NCBI GenBank assembly: GCA_016932965.1
Contig: JAFGBW010000212.1
Span: 1-8,053, forward strand
Length of the DNA: 8,053 nucleotides
Origin: Candidatus Auribacterota bacterium
GTDB lineage: Bacteria > Auribacterota > JAFGBW01
Reading direction: 5' to 3'
The notes under the pieces are model-generated. The model was not told the DNA's origin. It saw only the letters and a list, made by a program, of their open reading frames with translations, and did no database searches. Of this stretch, positions 6,138 through 8,053 are shown piece by piece; within the stretch, counting starts at the first letter, position 1, and each line of letters begins with the position of its first letter. Made by a program: the position numbers and the translations under genes.

Positions 6138-7544
6138 ATGAATTATAGAGGCAAGCTTTTATTTCCCATTCTCAATTCTCAATTCTCAATTCTCAATTTA
6201 CATATCACTCTGCCATCCCCTGTTTTTTTTCTTTTTTCACTGTCCTTTTGCCTTTCTGCCGCGGACTACACCTTATCCGATTGCCTGAACAAGGCGCTGG
6301 AATCCAATCCGGAAATAGAACAGGCAAAAAAACACTTGGAGGCATCCGGATATCAGGCCAAACAGGCGAAAACCTTTTTCTACCCCACGACTGACATGAC
6401 CGCAAGCACGGGGACTGTTTCCGAATCCTCCAGCATCCGTTTTGAGAGCATGCCATATTCTTCTCCACTGACAGAATCTTCCGGACCCCTCGTTATGCAA
6501 ATAGGAGAAAAAGAAAGGTCTGAACTGAGTGTCCGTCTGAGCCAGAAGGTCTATACCGGAGGCATGCTCCAAAACAAAGCCAAGGCCGCTTCTGAGAAAG
6601 AGCAGGCTGCCATTTATGAATTGGAATTGAGGCGGGATCAGATTCGCCACGAAGTGATCCGGGCCTTTTATCAGTTAATGAAGGCCATGGAAATGAAAAA
6701 AGTCGCCCTGGCCGGCAGGGAGCAAATCAACCGGCACCTCCAGGACGCGACCAATCTCCTCAATCAGGGCATGCTGATGAAAAATGAACTTTTAACCATT
6801 GACATGAAAAAATGCGATATCGATCTCATGATCATCCAGTCTGAGCATTTAATCGCAAAAACAAAAGCTCTTCTGGCTGAAAGAATGGGGCTATCTCCAC
6901 AAGATGAATTAACGATAGAAAGCTCCTTATCCGACAAGCCTCCATGGCCTATCCCTTCTGTATTCTTAGAAAAAAACCGTCTCAGGATGGAACAGCTCAT
7001 AACCAAACAGATGATTTCAGCCTCTAACGCCGAATTGAATGCTCTCAAAGGTTCAGAACTTCCCCAGGTTGGACTGACCCTTTCAGCGCACCATGGCTGG
7101 CCCGGATTCATCTCAAACGATCCCCAATGGTCATCCTGGTGGCAGGCTCAACTACAGGTCTCATGGAATGTTTTCGACATGGGAAGAAAACGCCTTGCCA
7201 TCAGTGAAATGTCCGCAGAAAAAGAGAAACTGGAAAGCAGCATGCAGTCCTTGGGCAATAAAATTGCCCTGGACCGTCTGAACACCAGATTGAATTATGA
7301 AGAATGCCGCAAAAACACGGAAATCGCTTCAAAAAAAGTGGCGTCCGCGCAGGAAAATTTCAGGATCGTGGAGGACCAGTTCCATTCAGGCACCGCGACA
7401 AACGCGACCTTTCTGGATGCGCAGACGGATCTCACAAAAGCCGGCATGGAACAAGCCGTAGCCATGGCCGATCTCAGGATCGCCTGGGCTGATTTTCTGA
7501 TGTCATTAGGCGAAATCAAACATTTTCTGAAAAAAATAGAATAG
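6138..7544 (+). CDS. TolC-family outer-membrane efflux protein
   Basis: A 468-residue precursor of the outer-membrane factor family, which forms trimeric barrel and alpha-helical tunnel exits for tripartite exporters. The mature protein should begin near ADYTLSDCLNKALESNPEIEQA (from about residue 42), the classic TolC opening. Both OEP repeats are visible, with the paired helical motifs LNQGMLMKNELLTID (about 207-221) and FHSGTATNATFLDAQTDLTKA (about 415-435). The long helices are rich in Lys, Glu and Ala; length is typical. The N-terminus is odd: a ~25-residue stretch partly encoded by four ATTCTCA repeats precedes the hydrophobic core (SPVFFLFSLSFCLSA). No ATG, GTG or TTG lies in frame between 6138 and the mature part, so 6138 is the only reasonable start; AAAAGG at 6119-6124 is a distant possible ribosome site. 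The adaptor gene follows after 48 bases, so the two probably work together. Confidence 0.9.
   Translation: MNYRGKLLFPILNSQFSILNLHITLPSPVFFLFSLSFCLSAADYTLSDCLNKALESNPEIEQAKKHLEASGYQAKQAKTFFYPTTDMTASTGTVSESSSIRFESMPYSSPLTESSGPLVMQIGEKERSELSVRLSQKVYTGGMLQNKAKAASEKEQAAIYELELRRDQIRHEVIRAFYQLMKAMEMKKVALAGREQINRHLQDATNLLNQGMLMKNELLTIDMKKCDIDLMIIQSEHLIAKTKALLAERMGLSPQDELTIESSLSDKPPWPIPSVFLEKNRLRMEQLITKQMISASNAELNALKGSELPQVGLTLSAHHGWPGFISNDPQWSSWWQAQLQVSWNVFDMGRKRLAISEMSAEKEKLESSMQSLGNKIALDRLNTRLNYEECRKNTEIASKKVASAQENFRIVEDQFHSGTATNATFLDAQTDLTKAGMEQAVAMADLRIAWADFLMSLGEIKHFLKKIE
6168..6195. repeat. Perfect heptamer tandem array, (ATTCTCA)x4, inside the TolC gene
   Basis: Four exact ATTCTCA units plus a partial fifth (ATT). 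They lie within the coding region for residues 11-20 of the TolC-family precursor and encode a 7-residue period (ILNSQFS-ILN). This is the reverse complement of the TGAGAAT units at 6054-6088. Confidence 0.85.
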
Positions 7545-7592
7545 AAAAATAATTATTGCAGTTATGCTGAATTCAATTAAATTTTGATAAAA

Positions 7593-8053
7593 ATGAAATT
7601 TTTTAAACATATAATATTCAGCTTTTTGTTTCTCTCGGGTTGCGGGGAAAAAATGCCTCCCGGTTTTGCAGGATCCGGCACGTTGGAAACAACAGAAGTG
7701 ACTTTGAGTTCGCTGACTTCGGGCAAAATTCTGACCCTGTCTAAAGAAGAGGGTGACCGGGTAAAAAAAGATGAACTGCTTGCGACCATTGATGTGGAAA
7801 AAATCCGTCTTCAACGCGACCAGATGAATGCCTCTTTCAGCGAACTGGATGCCAATAAAATTTCAGCGGATGCCGCCGTATCCCAGGCCAAGGATAATCT
7901 GGAAAACATCCGTCTGAAATACAATCGTATGAAGGAACTGGTTGAAAAAGGATCCACGACCCAGCAGCAGTTTGATGATATTTCAACCCAGTTACGGCTG
8001 GCTGAAAGTCAGTTGACTGCCGCCCAATCCCAGATATCCATGATTGAATCCAA
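7593..8053 (+). CDS. HlyD/YbhG-type periplasmic adaptor lipoprotein, N-terminal part (right-truncated)
   Basis: The frame stays open to the window edge (153 codons plus two bases). Residues 1-17 are a lipoprotein signal with lipobox LSGC (C17 acylated). A half lipoyl-like domain follows (GSGTLETTEVTLSS, SGKI, KEEGDRVKKDELLATID, about 27-67), then a heptad-rich coiled coil from about 69. The hairpin tip is visible at about 112-126 (RMKELVEKGSTTQQQF). R112, L116 and T123 fit the R-x3-L-x6-S/T pattern by which adaptors such as AcrA dock on TolC. The opening GTLETTEV...SGKI resembles adaptors that work with ABC-2 exporters (YbhG-like) more than RND partners; this is inference. There is no clear Shine-Dalgarno site. 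It follows the TolC gene by 48 bases, consistent with one transcript; the inner-membrane component should lie downstream. Confidence 0.88.
   Translation, partial: MKFFKHIIFSFLFLSGCGEKMPPGFAGSGTLETTEVTLSSLTSGKILTLSKEEGDRVKKDELLATIDVEKIRLQRDQMNASFSELDANKISADAAVSQAKDNLENIRLKYNRMKELVEKGSTTQQQFDDISTQLRLAESQLTAAQSQISMIES

Noticed and set aside
6054-6195. CRISPR-like array
   Set aside because: The units are 7 bases, directly tandem and without spacers, so this is a simple-sequence repeat.
6240-6262. Lipobox in the TolC-family signal peptide (LSFC)
   Set aside because: Phe at the -1 position does not fit the lipobox, and the mature start ADYTLSDCL fits ordinary signal peptidase I cleavage after Ala.

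Overview
The window looks like chromosomal DNA from a Gram-negative (diderm) bacterium of moderate, slightly AT-leaning composition. Four products need an outer membrane: an RND pump, an omptin-type outer-membrane protease, a TolC-family channel and a lipoprotein periplasmic adaptor. The intergenic spaces carry short heptamer repeats and 'TTCACC...GCAGAGG'-type mosaic repeats of the kind common in environmental bacteria and unusual for Enterobacteriaceae. I cannot place the phylum from sequence alone.

Layout. At 1-741 (+) is the C-terminal part of an RND efflux transporter, cut by the window edge. At 839-1417 (+) is a secreted staphylococcal-nuclease-like (thermonuclease) protein. Positions 1418-1900 hold no convincing gene, but they carry a heptamer tract, an 11-bp palindrome, a fragment of an interspersed repeat and one doubtful 54-residue ORF with a signal-like N-terminus. 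At 1901-3445 (-) is a COG2509-type FAD-dependent dehydrogenase. It is divergent from an omptin-family protease at 3573-4598 (+), which ends in a clear rho-independent terminator (4621-4655). Positions 4656-4986 hold a mosaic palindromic repeat and no gene. From 4987 to the right edge is a same-strand cluster: a membrane-anchored or exported TolB-like beta-propeller protein (4987-6063), a TolC-family outer-membrane protein (6138-7544) and the start of an HlyD/YbhG-type lipoprotein adaptor (7593 to past 8053).

How the genes work together. The TolC channel and the adaptor are adjacent, and the adaptor has the R-x3-L-x6-S/T type TolC-docking tip, so they very probably form one tripartite exporter whose inner-membrane component lies to the right. 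The RND fragment on the left is probably part of a separate efflux operon. The nuclease and the omptin are independent secreted or surface hydrolases.

The most interesting signals are three. A 7-bp repeat array in inverted orientation overlaps both the end of the propeller gene and the signal-peptide coding region of the TolC gene, where gain or loss of one unit would shift the frame. The omptin has all four catalytic residues but an altered specificity position. A T8 tract lies in the presumed omptin promoter. I did not find a clearly new multi-gene system.
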